Source: Adiantum capillus-veneris
Lineage: Eukaryota; Streptophyta; Polypodiopsida; Polypodiales; Pteridaceae
Length of the DNA stretch: 64,000 bases
Direction of reading: 5' to 3'
NCBI GenBank assembly: GCA_014529385.2
Contig: CM043971.1
Location: 54,972,209-55,036,208, forward strand
Each line of letters starts with the position of its first letter. The first letter of the stretch is position 1. Under the pieces are notes generated by a model. That model was not told the DNA's origin and did no database searches. It saw only the letters and a list, made by a program, of their open reading frames with translations. The position numbers and the translations under genes were made by a program. Below, piece by piece: positions 1 through 9,283 of the stretch.

Positions 1-264
1 CCCAAAATAGTCTCTGAACAACCTGCACCTGTGTCCCGTACCTGTACTTGTACCTGTAGCAAAAGTGGAGTTAAAAAATACAACTCCTGAAGTGTAGCTC
101 GGATGAAGCTTTTGACTGTACGAATAGCTTCAAAAGGTGGGTAAAACCCTAGGACACCTGATGGAAACACTCTTGGAATGCTGAATTTGCCGATGCCAAA
201 ATCAAAAACCTGTTTGAACTTTTGAAATTGCACACGTGCGGACGCGAAAAGCGGCAAGCACAAA

Positions 265-280
265 CCTTGCTCTGATACTA
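265..280 (-). other. Primer binding site, initiator tRNA-Met type
   Basis: The minus strand reads TAGTATCAGAGCAAGG. The canonical plant site begins TGGTATCAGAGC, so there is one mismatch in the first 12 bases. It lies directly inside the LTR. Confidence 0.6.
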
Positions 281-484
281 GTTGAAGGTGCCGCGGGAAG
301 CGTGTGCAGGTGCAAGTGCAAGAGCAGAGAGAGAGAGACCTACTGTTGGGAGGAGGGCACAACAACGTTATCCTGTTTTGTAGCTCCTTATTCTGTTTGT
401 ATTAAAGAATAAGTATATATGGTTAAGTTAGTAGATGGGTTAGTGGTAAGTGGGATGTCCGGCCAGTTGGCTTGAATCCCAACA
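281..484 (-). repeat. 5' LTR, about 204 bp, copia type
   Basis: It runs from TGTTGGG at 484 to the base before the primer site at 280 on the minus strand. The inner end reads CTTCAAC instead of a clean CAACA, so that boundary is uncertain by a few bases. Confidence 0.5.
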
Positions 485-937
485 CTTTGCTTCTTTATCC
501 AATAAAGCATTGCATCTAGCACTTGCTCCTTTTGTACTATTGAGGACTATAGCTATTCTCATTGTTGGCTCTATTGAAGATCTTTGTCCTGCTTTTGCCA
601 TGGTCTCATCTTGATCTAAATGTGTCCCTATGGAAGGTGGCTTGAGACTCTGTTTTCCAATTTGACTTACATGAGCTGATTCGACTGGCAATGAGTGATT
701 GATCTTTAGACTTCCTATTACTTCATGAATTTTTGCAACCTTATTCTTCTTAACTTCTAGCTTTGGTGGCATTCTCTTCTCAATAGCTATCATGGTTGCC
801 CTTTGTTCTGTTTGATCTGCACTTGCTATTGCCAAATATGCTTTAAGTTCTTTTGAAGTTATGATTGATGGAGATGAATCATCTTCAATAAGATCTTCCA
901 TTTGAATTGTGCTTGAGGACTTTGTGCTGTCGTCCAC
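485..937 (-). pseudogene. Unrecognised minus-strand frame truncated by the copia LTR
   Basis: An open frame of about 150 codons starts at 937 and runs into the copia LTR at 484, where it ends by chance at 440. The product is hydrophilic, Ser/Thr-rich near the start and Lys-rich in the middle, with no motif I recognise. It lies downstream of a retropepsin-like fragment at 971-1225 on the same strand, so it may be the linker between protease and reverse transcriptase of a decayed gypsy element. That placement is inference. A genuine host exon cannot be excluded. Confidence 0.35.
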
Positions 938-970
938 GAGTGACCAGTCTTGATCTTCATTCTTTGTTGT

Positions 971-1225
971 CTATGATGACTCCGTCATGTTTGCATTCTG
1001 TATCTCTAACATCTTCTCGACCATTGGCATTCCCATTATGATGTCGTCTGGCATATCTCTTGCTGTGATCACATGAAATTGGGCTATGATGATCTGTGAA
1101 CTTACTTCAATGGTGGTGGAGATGATTTCCCAGCATTCTACTCGTTTGTCTCCTGATATGCTCACAAATCCAGGAGCATCTTCCAGTTGTGGTTGGCCAT
1201 ATCTTTTCCAAGTGCAAAAAGACAT
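971..1225 (-). pseudogene. Retropepsin-like fragment, C-terminal half
   Basis: The 84-codon frame contains the block DDIIMGMPMVEK, which matches the second half of retroviral-type aspartic proteases (hydrophobic stretch, then a [IL]-[IL]-G-[MR]-[PD] turn before the last helix). A polar-hydrophobic alternation precedes it, as in the flap and later strands. The catalytic D-[ST]-G loop is not in this frame and would lie upstream across a stop. It sits downstream of zinc-knuckle-like gag fragments on the same strand, the expected gag-pro order. Decayed Ty3/gypsy protease is the best reading. Confidence 0.45.
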
Positions 1226-1254
1226 GAGGTTCTTGTCTAGATGAAAATCTAGCT

Positions 1255-1497
1255 TTACTTGTCTTGATAGCTTTCTTCATTCTCACCAACAATGTTGCAC
1301 TTGATCGTCTCAGGATTTGTGTTTGAATTGACTTCTTTTGTTGTGGCAGCATCCTTTGGTTGAGCTTTATATTCATTTTCTTTGCTTTGATCACCTGCTT
1401 CAATTGATGTTGACTCCATTGGCTGTAATGCACCTTTTTGCAATTGTTGAGCATTGTCTGCCTGCATCTGAATAACCCTTGATCTTAGAAGATCCAT
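1255..1497 (-). pseudogene. Hydrophilic gag-pro linker fragment, unrecognised
   Basis: This 80-codon minus-strand frame is rich in Gln, Glu, Lys and Asn and has no domain I recognise. It lies between gag-like modules (2.0-3.5 kb) and the protease-like fragment, with stops on both sides. Composition and position fit a gag-pro linker. No function can be assigned. Confidence 0.3.
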
Positions 1498-1777
1498 TGT
1501 ACTATCTGGTAGAATCTGTCTCTTTGGAGGAGATTTTGGTGGTGACCTTTGTGTATCCTTCTAAACTTTAGCTTTCATTGATTTTGGATTTTCTATCACC
1601 TGTTCTGGAAGCTTGAGGCTTTGCATCATCTTCAGATAGTCTTTAACTTCAGTCCGGCCATCTGTAGGGGTTTGTACAAGGTCATGATCTTGCTGATATT
1701 CGTTACCATGTGCATCTTGATATGCTTATGTGAGCTTGATCACACGTTACTATTTGAACACTATTGGATTTGTGACT

Positions 1778-2500
1778 CTAACTTGTGGAGATTAGCTGAA
1801 ACTTCTGTCCTTGATGATCTTCATAGAGGCATTTATCTGTAGAATTTGATGGGATCTGGGTCAATTGGAAACTTCCAACAACTATATGATCTTTCAATGG
1901 TTTTTGCTTTGAAGGGGTATGTTGGTTAAAGGCTCTAGGGATTCTAACTGCTGTAGCATTTTGTGGTATTAGAGCTGAGCTTGATGGATTTGCAGCTCCC
2001 CTGTTCCTAGGGGGATCACTATAGCTTGCTTCATTGTAAGAGTTCAAAATTATTTTGCTCTAATTTAGTCTCACCTTTTGGGACTCTGAAGGCACACTTT
2101 GGGTAGCACTGTTGACATTTGGCATCTATAAACCTTCTGCATAGTTTCTTATGCATCTCCTTGAAACATGACAATTTATTTCCCAAGTCAAGCTATAGAT
2201 AGCATTATCTATGCCCTTATATTGTCTATCCCATGGGTCTCCTATGATATGAGCTTTTGTGCTTTGAGGACCCAAGGCATCATAGATGCTAGACTCTCGT
2301 CTATATCTACGACTATTTTGATCAAAGTATATGCTCGTTTGGTTACAAAGTCGAAGCTTGATTTTCGATGGAGGAGAGTTTGGATCTGAATAGATTTTTG
2401 GGTTCACTCGGGTAATATCCTTCAACTCTAGAGAGGATGGGCTATAATAAATTCTTTCCTCTAAAGTGAACCATCCTTTTTGATCTATCACTGGACACAC
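1778..2500 (-). pseudogene. Gag-like module, second copy, with degenerate zinc-knuckle start
   Basis: The frame 2500-2126 carries IGDPWDRQYKGIDNAIYSL and ends near 2126. Just beyond, in a continuing frame around 2090-2118, is KCQQCYPKC, the Cys-x2-Cys start of a knuckle without a proper His. A Ser/Asn/Pro-rich frame (2047-1778) follows. The IG-x-P-x2-R-x-YKG-x-D-x-A-x-Y-x-L pattern recurs about 900 bp upstream at 3135-3190, so the region holds two diverged copies of one module. Frames are broken by stops. I infer gag of a decayed gypsy element. Confidence 0.4.
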
Positions 2501-2589
2501 TTCTATGAGCTAGTATGTGGGCCGTTCAAACATTGGTTGATCCTTTTTGTACAGTTTTCCTTTTTAGTCCACATAGTATTATGTGTACC

Positions 2590-2898
2590 TTACAAAGCTA
2601 ACATCATTCTGTTTGGTGTGTCTCTTAGACTTGTGAATGATTGCACACTTGTGGCAGTGGATGCAAAATCATTTGCAAATTTAACAGTCTTTTCAACATT
2701 CGGTGATATCTGGACACCTCGACCAAATTCAGGCAGGAATTTGTTGTTCAAAGAATCAATTTTAAGCTTTTCAGGTGTCTGTGCATCTTTATGCTCATTT
2801 TGAACTTGCAGTGCTTGTACTGGTGCTTCTAATGGTAATGCAGAATCATCTGATTGCATTAAAAGTGATAGGTTATATGCACTCACACCGAGATTCAC
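2590..2898 (-). pseudogene. Unrecognised fragment between two gag-like modules
   Basis: This is a 102-codon minus-strand frame with leucine-rich and polar segments and no motif I can name. It starts just after the knuckle-bearing frame 3213-2911 and ends before the second module at 2500. Its position suggests it belongs to the same decayed polyprotein. Confidence 0.3.
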
Positions 2899-2910
2899 AT
2901 TTCCAATTTG

Positions 2911-3213
2911 CTATGTGCCTTGCTTGGCAGTTGATGTGTCCCTATTGTCTGGATTTATTGGACAATATTCAAAAAAATGTCTACCTTTTCGTCCACAATC
3001 TGAGTAATATGCCATGACTGGTGGTTCACCCGGCTTTGTCATGTCAAGCTCTACCTGAGAAGTTGCTGCTTCTATACTGACCTTGTCAGCATTTTCTTTT
3101 AAAACACTGAGCAACATCAAGTTGTAGAATGCTCCATCTAGACCCTTGTACCATCTTTGGCTTGGTTCTCCAATTAGATTGGCTCCTATTGGTTGATCTG
3201 TTGGATCTTGCAA
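2911..3213 (-). pseudogene. Gag-like module, first copy, with degenerate zinc knuckle
   Basis: The frame begins with IGEPSQRWYKGLDGAFYNL, the same pattern as the module at 2126-2500. It ends with DCGRKGRHFFEYCPINP, a knuckle in which the first Cys is lost (Tyr) and the His is displaced by one residue. A comparable CG-x-KG-x-HF-x4-P-x-NP block occurs in element D near 34,280-34,330. That supports gag and hints that this region belongs to the same broad family as B and D. Confidence 0.45.
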
Positions 3214-3241
3214 TTTTGGTTCTCAACTATAGATCTGACCA

Positions 3242-3547
3242 CTAATCCATGTACAATGATCCTGATTGCATATGCACCAACTGTATGTTTTGCTGGCTTG
3301 TGCACATTTCTGGATAAACACTTGGGTTGACTTGTTGAACTTCTATCTGCACTTCATCTTTGAGCTTGCAATACCTAGCTTCGCTGAAGTCTATGAACAT
3401 ATGGGAGTTGTCTGAATCTGCATATAAGACTTTATCTCCATTGTAGCCATATAGTTGTAAAATCTGCTCTGTTGCAATTGTACCTGTGTTGTCACTGCTA
3501 TTGGCTTGCTCGGTTGTACTTGAACTCTCGGCTCGGTTTGAGTCCAT
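3242..3547 (-). pseudogene. N-terminal gag-like fragment
   Basis: This 101-codon minus-strand frame begins with a Ser/Thr/Asn-rich segment and continues into a polar region containing VQQVNPSVYPE. The text resembles TRVNPKIYSDP at the start of the second module (about 2400), so the duplicated unit probably includes this part. It is the most upstream coding remnant in the array; only non-coding DNA lies between it and 5642. Gag N-terminus is inferred from order only. Confidence 0.35.
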
Positions 3548-4533
3548 GTCAGCTGGTTTCCTTAAAAACTGTCTCCTAGCAAATTTTGGTATCGATTAGC
3601 AGAATTTCTCTTGCTTCGGCTTGATAAAAGTTCTTGTGTCAAAGAACTTTTGCAATTGACTGCTCTTAAGACTCACAAGAGTAGATTAACTCTAGCTCGA
3701 CAATGTCAGAATTGATTTGGGCCTTTGAAATGATGAAAATCTGGGCTTTGAATAGCCTTATCTGCAATCCACCATGATTTGTGCCCCTGTTCGTCCAACT
3801 GGAAGCTTATTTGCAATGCAATTATTTGCACTTGCCCGTTTTCGGTTTGCACAATGACTTCTAGTCCCTTGCGTTCTTTGTCTGAGCTGTGGGAGCACTG
3901 TCCAAAATTGCGCTAAAACAGTGATGTTCTTGGCCAAAAAGATTAAGTCTAGTTCCCAAGGATTTTCCCAAAATCTAGCTCAAATTTTGAGCCTCGATGA
4001 GTTTTACAATTCTGGTTTGTTGATTTTCGGCTTGATTTTGACAAATTTAGAAATTTGTCAGCCGCACACGGTTTTGAGTTAGGTGTTTTCTTGCTTTTTC
4101 CGGATGTTCTTCTGTTGTTTTGGCTTTTTTGCGGTTTGCTCGATTTGTAGTGTGTGATTCTCTCAGCAATGTGTCTTCTGCTTTTTTGCCTCTTTCAACG
4201 GCTTTCTTTTGATTTTTATATATTTTTTGTGAAATTTTGATTTTTCTAAATTTTTTGATATTTTTATGAATTTTTTTGGGAAAGATTTGATTCGTAAAGA
4301 GTTTTTTTGTAAATTTTGTATTTTTATGGAACTTTTTGAAGGTTTTATAATTTTTTTGATTTATTATGATTTTTTTGATCAATTTATGATTTTTAATGAG
4401 TTCTTATGAATGTTTTAGATTTTTTGTGAATTATCAAATCAATTTTTGATTTTTTATGAATTTTTGTAAGGTTTTTGATTTTTTAATAAAATTTTGATGA
4501 GTTTCTTTGTTTTTTTGTAATTTTCTAAACCTT

Positions 4534-4553
4534 TATATATATATATATATATA
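4534..4553. repeat. TA microsatellite
   Basis: An uninterrupted TA run of about 10 units inside T-rich DNA. Confidence 0.9.
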
Positions 4554-4829
4554 ATTTTTTTATTGAATTTTTGTTTTCTTAATGTTTTTTCTATTTTTTT
4601 TGCATTTTTAATTTTTAATTTTTGTGTGTTTTATTTATTTGTTTTTTTGGGAATTTTAAGAACCCTTTTTTTAAATTTTAATTTTTTAATTAATTTATTT
4701 GAATTAACTTACGTGCCGGCTGTGGCGGGGCCTGGCGATGCCGACGTAACTGCACTGGCGTTCGTTGGTTGGGAGGATGTCAACGGGTTGACCTGCAGAC
4801 TTGAAGGCGTGCAGGCGGGACTGTGCTGC

Positions 4830-4831
<2 letters not shown>

Positions 4832-4913
<82 letters not shown>
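4832..4913. repeat. AG microsatellite, about 41 units
   Basis: An uninterrupted 82-bp AG tract. Open frames translated from it (alternating Arg-Glu or Ser-Leu) are artefacts. Confidence 0.97.
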
Positions 4914-4916
<3 letters not shown>

Positions 4917-5642
4917 GCTTGTAGCAACGCGTGTCTGAGTGGGCGCGTGGGCTGCAGCTAGCAGGGCAGAGAGAGTGACGGCGTGATAGCCGAGTAGCCC
5001 GTAGGGGAGGTACGCGACAAAGAGAGCAGACAGGAGAGCCAGCGGGAGAGAGAGTGATAAAGTTAGAGAAGAGAGAGAGTGGGGAGGAGAGGGGTGTAAA
5101 TAATCGGAGAGAGAGTGAGGGGGAGGAGAGAGAGTTGAGAGAGTATGTTAATAAGCGTTAGTTTGAGATAGAGAAAGAGAGAGTTAGAGAAGAGAGAGAG
5201 AAAGAGAAGAGAGAGAGACAATAATCGTTAGGTAGAGAGAGAGAGTTGGAGTGTGTGGGGTGTGTTCATGCGGAGCGAGACAAAGAGAGCCGTCGACAGA
5301 CAAAAAAGAAGAAGAGAATTATTTTGACGTCGTAGGAAACTATCCCAAGAGACCGTAAAGATCTATTCGACGAGAAAGGTTTATGCGCCAAAAGGCAAGG
5401 GCGTCGAAGCTTGAGAATCATCTTTTTACTATTTTATTTTCAAACGTCAAAAACACCAAAATTAGGCCGAAAATCACCCGAGAACATAAAAAATCATCTG
5501 AAAATCTCAAAAATTGCCAAATGAATCCAAAAATTCCCCGGAAAATTTTAGAAATCTCTAAAAATCATCAGCAATCACAATCGAACACTTTCGACACATA
5601 AAATAAGCAAAAAACAATAGTTTTTATTGAAAACGCCAAATT

Positions 5643-5647
5643 CGACA
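5643..5647. other. Target-site duplication CGACA, left copy (element A)
   Basis: CGACA sits directly before the TG of the left LTR and is repeated at 16344-16348 after the CA of the right LTR. Confidence 0.95.
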
Positions 5648-6297
5648 TGTAAGGTCTCTGACCCCGATCATAAAAGCACCATTGTACCATGAAACGAACA
5701 TAATGAAGAAAGTTACTATTTTTAGCAATTTTCCAAATTCTGTCAGTGCCATGATGTTCAGAATGTTTTAAAGCTTCGAAATGTGAGTTAAAATAATTTT
5801 TGTAAAAAAATTCCAAAAATAGCAAGTTTTTGGTCACCCGACCCGTCCAGTTTTGATCGTCTCGAAAACCTGCACCCGTACCACAAATTTGAAAAAATGC
5901 ATTTGCGGACCCCGGGGGCTGCTAAATATGGCAGGTACTCGGGCCAGTACGCCTTAGTTAGAGCTTGCTATAGCAATTTTCGGCATCAAAATCCGACTCG
6001 TATGACCCATTTTAGCCTAGAATCAAATTTTCTCAAAATTGCCCGGGGAGGTATCGGGGGCCCGGGACTGTGTGGGAACAGGTTCCAGCCCACTCCAGAT
6101 TAGCTTTAGCAGCTAGGAGGCGCCCTCTTGCTTTGTGGGAGTCCTAGGAGAGTTTCCAAGACAGCAACTCAGTCCCAGAACCAGTTAACCAAGCCAACCT
6201 GACACTTGGTGGGCAAGGAACTGGACTTGCCATGCTTAACTAGAGAAGCTCCCAGATGCATTTAGCAACCCAGATCGATTTTCAGCTTGAGGAGGCC

Positions 6298-6306
6298 TAT
6301 TTAAAG
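6298..6306 (+). promoter_or_regulatory. TATA-like box in element A 5' LTR
   Basis: TATTTAAAG lies immediately 5' of the AC repeat and is unchanged in the other LTR (14177-14185). It is the best core-promoter candidate upstream of the LTR reading frame; transcription would start inside or just after the AC tract. The assignment is by motif and position only. Confidence 0.45.
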
Positions 6307-6308
6307 AC

Positions 6309-6311
<3 letters not shown>

Positions 6312-6355
<44 letters not shown>

Positions 6356-6407
6356 CTCACACACACACAGTGCACACACACACACACACACACACACCTA
6401 CACACAC
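6312..6407. repeat. AC microsatellite in 5' LTR
   Basis: CA-rich tract interrupted by short ATGCTC and GTG spacers. Its length differs from the 3' LTR copy. Confidence 0.95.
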
Positions 6408-7225
6408 TTTGGGAGGGTGCTGCCGGAACACACACCTTTTGAAGGAGAAGCAAGGAGGGAGGTGCTGTCGAATTCTCGCCTCAATAAGCTCAGTTAGATC
6501 AGAGAATCGAGAGGATTATCAGCCCTTAATCACGGTAACCACGGTTTAATTAATGCGTTCTGCAAATCCTTTTCATTATCATCTAAATTTCTCCCCTATT
6601 ATGCTTATTCCTAGTCGTAATTCTCTATAATTACTCTCTAAATTCTCATTAACCATATTCTATTATGTAATCATCATTCCATAGCTGAATTATCAGCCAT
6701 TCATCACTCTCAATTAATGATTAGAGGATAATTACCAAAATTTTCTCTCTCTAGGCGGTATAGTAATTAATCAGTAAGCTAGTAATTGTGTAGATTGAAC
6801 AGAATCACTCTTTCTATCACTCATTAACATTGTAGCTTAATTAAAATTCACTTCTTTTACGCATTAAGATGCAATTAAGGAGAAATTAATCTGTCATTAA
6901 GTCTCTATGAATTGACCATCCTCACACATATGCATAAGGTAAATTTGCATCATCTATTTGCTAGGAAATAGTTTAATCATACTTAATTCAATTCTCTGGT
7001 AATTCCAATAGTGAAATCCTAATTATTCTTAATCATGTGAGTCGAATAATTATCTTAGAGCCGGTTCCCATAGGATTATGTGCCATCCTTAATGATTGCT
7101 TTATGAAAAATCTAGATCTAGCATATAGGAGGGATTAATTAATGTCACTAATCTACCCATTGGACTGTTATGATGCTCGCAAACCTTAGCTCTTTCTCCA
7201 AGCTAATCATTCAAAGTAGTGAGAA

Positions 7226-7366
7226 ATGGCCCCGATTAAGAGGACTTGCTTTAGTGGAGCCCACGACCACGAGGCAGGAACGAGCAAGGTGAACGGGAAG
7301 GGAAAAGCTCCCATGGAGGAACAAATACCGGCCATCTCACGGGCCATCGACGAAGAAATGGAAGAG
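7226..7366 (+). CDS. Putative LTR-encoded first exon (47 codons) of element A
   Basis: ATG at 7226 opens a frame starting MAPIKRTCF, basic and Gly/Lys-rich, then an acidic end (AIDEEMEE). The frame would stop at 7396, but at 7366 it meets GAG|GTATAT, a good splice donor. The first in-frame acceptor after the LTR and primer site is TTGCAG|GAAGAC at 8563, which joins it in phase to the unknown ORF 8564-9091. The 3' LTR keeps the same frame and donor (15119-15259). Coding and splicing are inferred; no transcript was seen. A chance frame in a long LTR is the alternative. Confidence 0.45.
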
Positions 7367-7662
7367 GTATATCATAATTTCATTTCAGTTGTTTAATTTA
7401 ACATTGCACACGTTTAGTTAGAAATGAAAATATCCCCAAACATGTTGGAGAAATCCAACGGAAACCTCGGCATTGAATTCATTGTACACTAAGTTCTAAA
7501 GTAGGAAGGAAATGACTGATGGGTATGCTGGTTGCAATTAGGAAAGAATGTCTGCTAGGGAAAATTTAGATCGACATGTTCATTTTATTTCCAATGTTGA
7601 ATCAGTCCTGACCCCCCTACTGATCACAGGGGGTAGAGTTCCTCGTTAAGGGCTCTTGAATC

Positions 7663-7781
7663 CACGACTTGCTTTCTATGCGGTGGATACCCACGACTTG
7701 CTTTCTATGCGGTGGGAACCCACGTCTTGCTTTCTATGCGGTGGGAGTGTCCATGACGTGCTTTCTATGCGGTGGACATAC
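7663..7781. repeat. Four 28-31 bp tandem units in 5' LTR
   Basis: Units share the core CTTGCTTTCTATGCGGTGG or a one-base variant, in four consecutive copies. The same array is at 15556-15674. They could be enhancer-like or RNA-structural repeats; the sequence does not tell. Confidence 0.9.
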
Positions 7782-8451
7782 CTAGTTGTATGGGCAGATA
7801 GGCGACAACGGGAGGAGTGAACTCTCGCTGGAGGGGGGATGTTGTACCTCCAGAACATTGGAACTTTTATGAATAAGTTTGAGTAGAATTTTTACTAGAA
7901 TTCTGTCTTGGTGTTGTTCACAATACTGGTTGAAGAGCTGTATTAACGAACAATGTGATTCGGAATTAAACAAGGAATCTTTTTGTTGAACAACCTTTGT
8001 GGTAGTAATTAGGTCACACAAGGAAGTGTGAGTGTGGGGGTGGAAAGTGGGGGCTTGGCTCATGTTGCCAATGCCTACGAGATGGGTGGTCTCGATTGGT
8101 CGAGAACTCTCTGTCCCCATTGTGCTTACTTCGATATTAGTAATATTAATTGCCCCTAGAGTGGTGAAATCTCGAGTGTACGTGCCTCTGAAACATGGGG
8201 AAAAAGGCGCTCGGGGTTTCTCTCCACTTGGAAGGTGGGTCTTAGGATTGCTAGATAGTTCGAGTACGCTTCCCCTACGAGGTGGAGCTAGATCTCCCTG
8301 CTAGTAGGCTCGAACTCGACTCACTTTGTGATGAGAGATCGTCCGCTAGTCGAATCCTGAACCATTTTGTTTGCTTCCGCAATAGATCTAGTGGCCACCG
8401 GGTTCACCATCAGATCCGCCATTGGAAACGGCGGGGTGGGGACCTCACACC

Positions 8452-8468
8452 TGGTATTAGAGCCTAGG
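8452..8468 (+). other. Element A primer binding site, initiator tRNA-Met type
   Basis: TGGTATTAGAGCCTAGG starts two bases after the LTR. It differs from the standard TGGTATCAGAGC by one C-to-T change. Confidence 0.85.
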
Positions 8469-8563
8469 TTAGGCTGGGAAATAAAGTTGTAATTGTTTGA
8501 ACATTTAAAAGGAACTGAAAGTATATAGGTAGTTGATCTGAATTCCTTGCAGTGGTGTTGCAG

Positions 8564-9091
8564 GAAGACCCTGTGCTCGAATATCGGAAGTTCCAAGTGT
8601 TTGAGCTTATTTATGAGCAAGCTCGAAGATCCCCAGTTTACCAATTCAGGCGAGATGTCATGGAGATACTGTTGAAGGCTTATACGCCACACTCCACTCG
8701 CATTGATAGAGGATGGGAACTTGATTGGACATTTCCAGGAGGAATTTACTACATCAACGCTCACAAGCTAGGATGCCTGGCTACCGACTTGAAGAAGATA
8801 CGTTGGGGAGAAGAGTTGAGAGTAATAGAGATATTCTACTTGGTGCCTACACGATTGGACTAGACTGTTTCAGACAACTCCAATCAAACCATCAACGACT
8901 GGCTCTTGGAGAAGGTCACCAATGTAATCCCAGCAAACAGAGTCAAAACCTTTGGATTAATGAAAGTGGAACTCCGGCCCGATATCTTAGCCTATTATCC
9001 ACTCAAGAATGAGTATAGGAACTATTACACGAATGAAGTAGTGCATCATGTCAATACCATCTCCTATGCATATTTTATACGCAATCCATAA
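8564..9091 (+). pseudogene. Element A ORF1, unknown protein ahead of gag
   Basis: A frame of about 175 codons begins EDPVLEYRKF after the proposed acceptor (GTG at 8552 is the first possible unspliced start), reads through one TAG (8861-8863) and ends at TAA 9089-9091. It is rich in aromatic and charged residues (e.g. WELDWTFPGG near codon 55), with no Cys-His cluster, no gag signature and no membrane segment that I can see. Two AATAAA signals follow within 75 bp, before gag begins at 9284 in the same frame but across stops. I do not recognise it. It could be a captured host segment, an extended gag N-terminus or an accessory protein. Confidence 0.5.
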
Positions 9092-9146
9092 AGCCATGTA
9101 ATAAGCTGATCATCAGTTATCCTAAACCTTGAGGGGTTTCAATTGT

Positions 9147-9166
9147 AATAAATTTTCATCAATAAA
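9147..9166 (+). promoter_or_regulatory. Two AATAAA polyadenylation-type signals after ORF1
   Basis: AATAAA occurs at 9147-9152 and again at 9161-9166, 56 and 70 bp after the ORF1 stop. An internal polyadenylation site here would give a short ORF1 mRNA that omits gag-pol. AT-rich DNA produces such hexamers by chance, so this is suggestive only. Confidence 0.35.
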
Positions 9167-9283
9167 GTGCTTTTGTCTCTAAATCTCTGTCTCTTGACAA
9201 AGTAGAATCTTGAAATTTATTTAAAGTCTCGTGTCTATTTTGAAATCCAAGTAATGTATCAAGAATTCGTATAATCCATGTAA

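Larger units (their letters stand above)
1..484 (-). mobile_element. Ty1/copia-type element, 5' LTR plus leader, cut by window edge
   Basis: Read on the minus strand, positions 484 to 281 form an LTR-like block beginning TGTTGGGATTC, with a TATA-like ATATATACTT upstream of its middle. It is followed directly by TAGTATCAGAGCAAGG, one mismatch from the plant initiator tRNA-Met primer site. The remaining 280 bases run to the window edge as untranslated leader, so the body of the element lies outside. The insertion interrupts the minus-strand frame that runs from 937. The other LTR is not visible, so the family assignment rests on primer type and LTR shape. Confidence 0.55.
3591..5642. other. Non-coding, low-complexity region; probable leader of element B
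   Basis: There is no supportable gene. 4200-4720 is strongly T-rich on the plus strand, built of irregular GATTTTT/TATGAATTTTT runs, with a TA repeat at 4534-4553. 4700-4831 is suddenly GC-rich, then a pure AG tract, then about 300 bases of broken GA-rich sequence to 5250. 5380-5642 is AT-rich. If the minus-strand frames at 485-3547 belong to element B, this stretch with 16349-17137 would be its 5' leader, interrupted by A. Confidence 0.5.
5648..8449 (+). repeat. Element A 5' LTR, 2802 bp
   Basis: It begins TGTAAGGTCTCTGACC and ends CCTCACA, followed by CC and the primer site. It matches 13527-16343 along its length. It holds a TATA-like box, an AC repeat, a short coding-like frame at 7226-7396 and four 28-31 bp tandem units. 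At 2.8 kb it is long for a chromovirus. Confidence 0.95.
7367..8563 (+). other. Putative intron spanning the LTR 3' half and primer site
   Basis: It would begin GTATAT and end TTGCAG, 1197 bp long. Removing it deletes the primer site from the RNA, so the spliced form could act only as mRNA. An earlier acceptor (CCTTGCAG at 8552) gives the wrong frame. Confidence 0.4.

Noticed and set aside
4563-4927. Open frames on both strands over the AG tract
   Set aside because: Translation is Arg-Glu or Ser-Leu alternation from a microsatellite.
6256-6549. Plus-strand frame in the 5' LTR of A
   Set aside because: Mostly Thr-His from the AC repeat.
7663-7781. CRISPR-like array
   Set aside because: Four contiguous units with no unique spacers, inside a plant LTR.
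7782-8304. Frames of about 90-112 codons on both strands of the LTR (also 15675-16197)
   Set aside because: Overlapping in opposite strands, no domain, no splice logic; the 7226 frame has better support.
8452-8468. tRNA gene remnant
   Set aside because: Only the 3'-terminal complement is present, directly after an LTR; it is a primer binding site.
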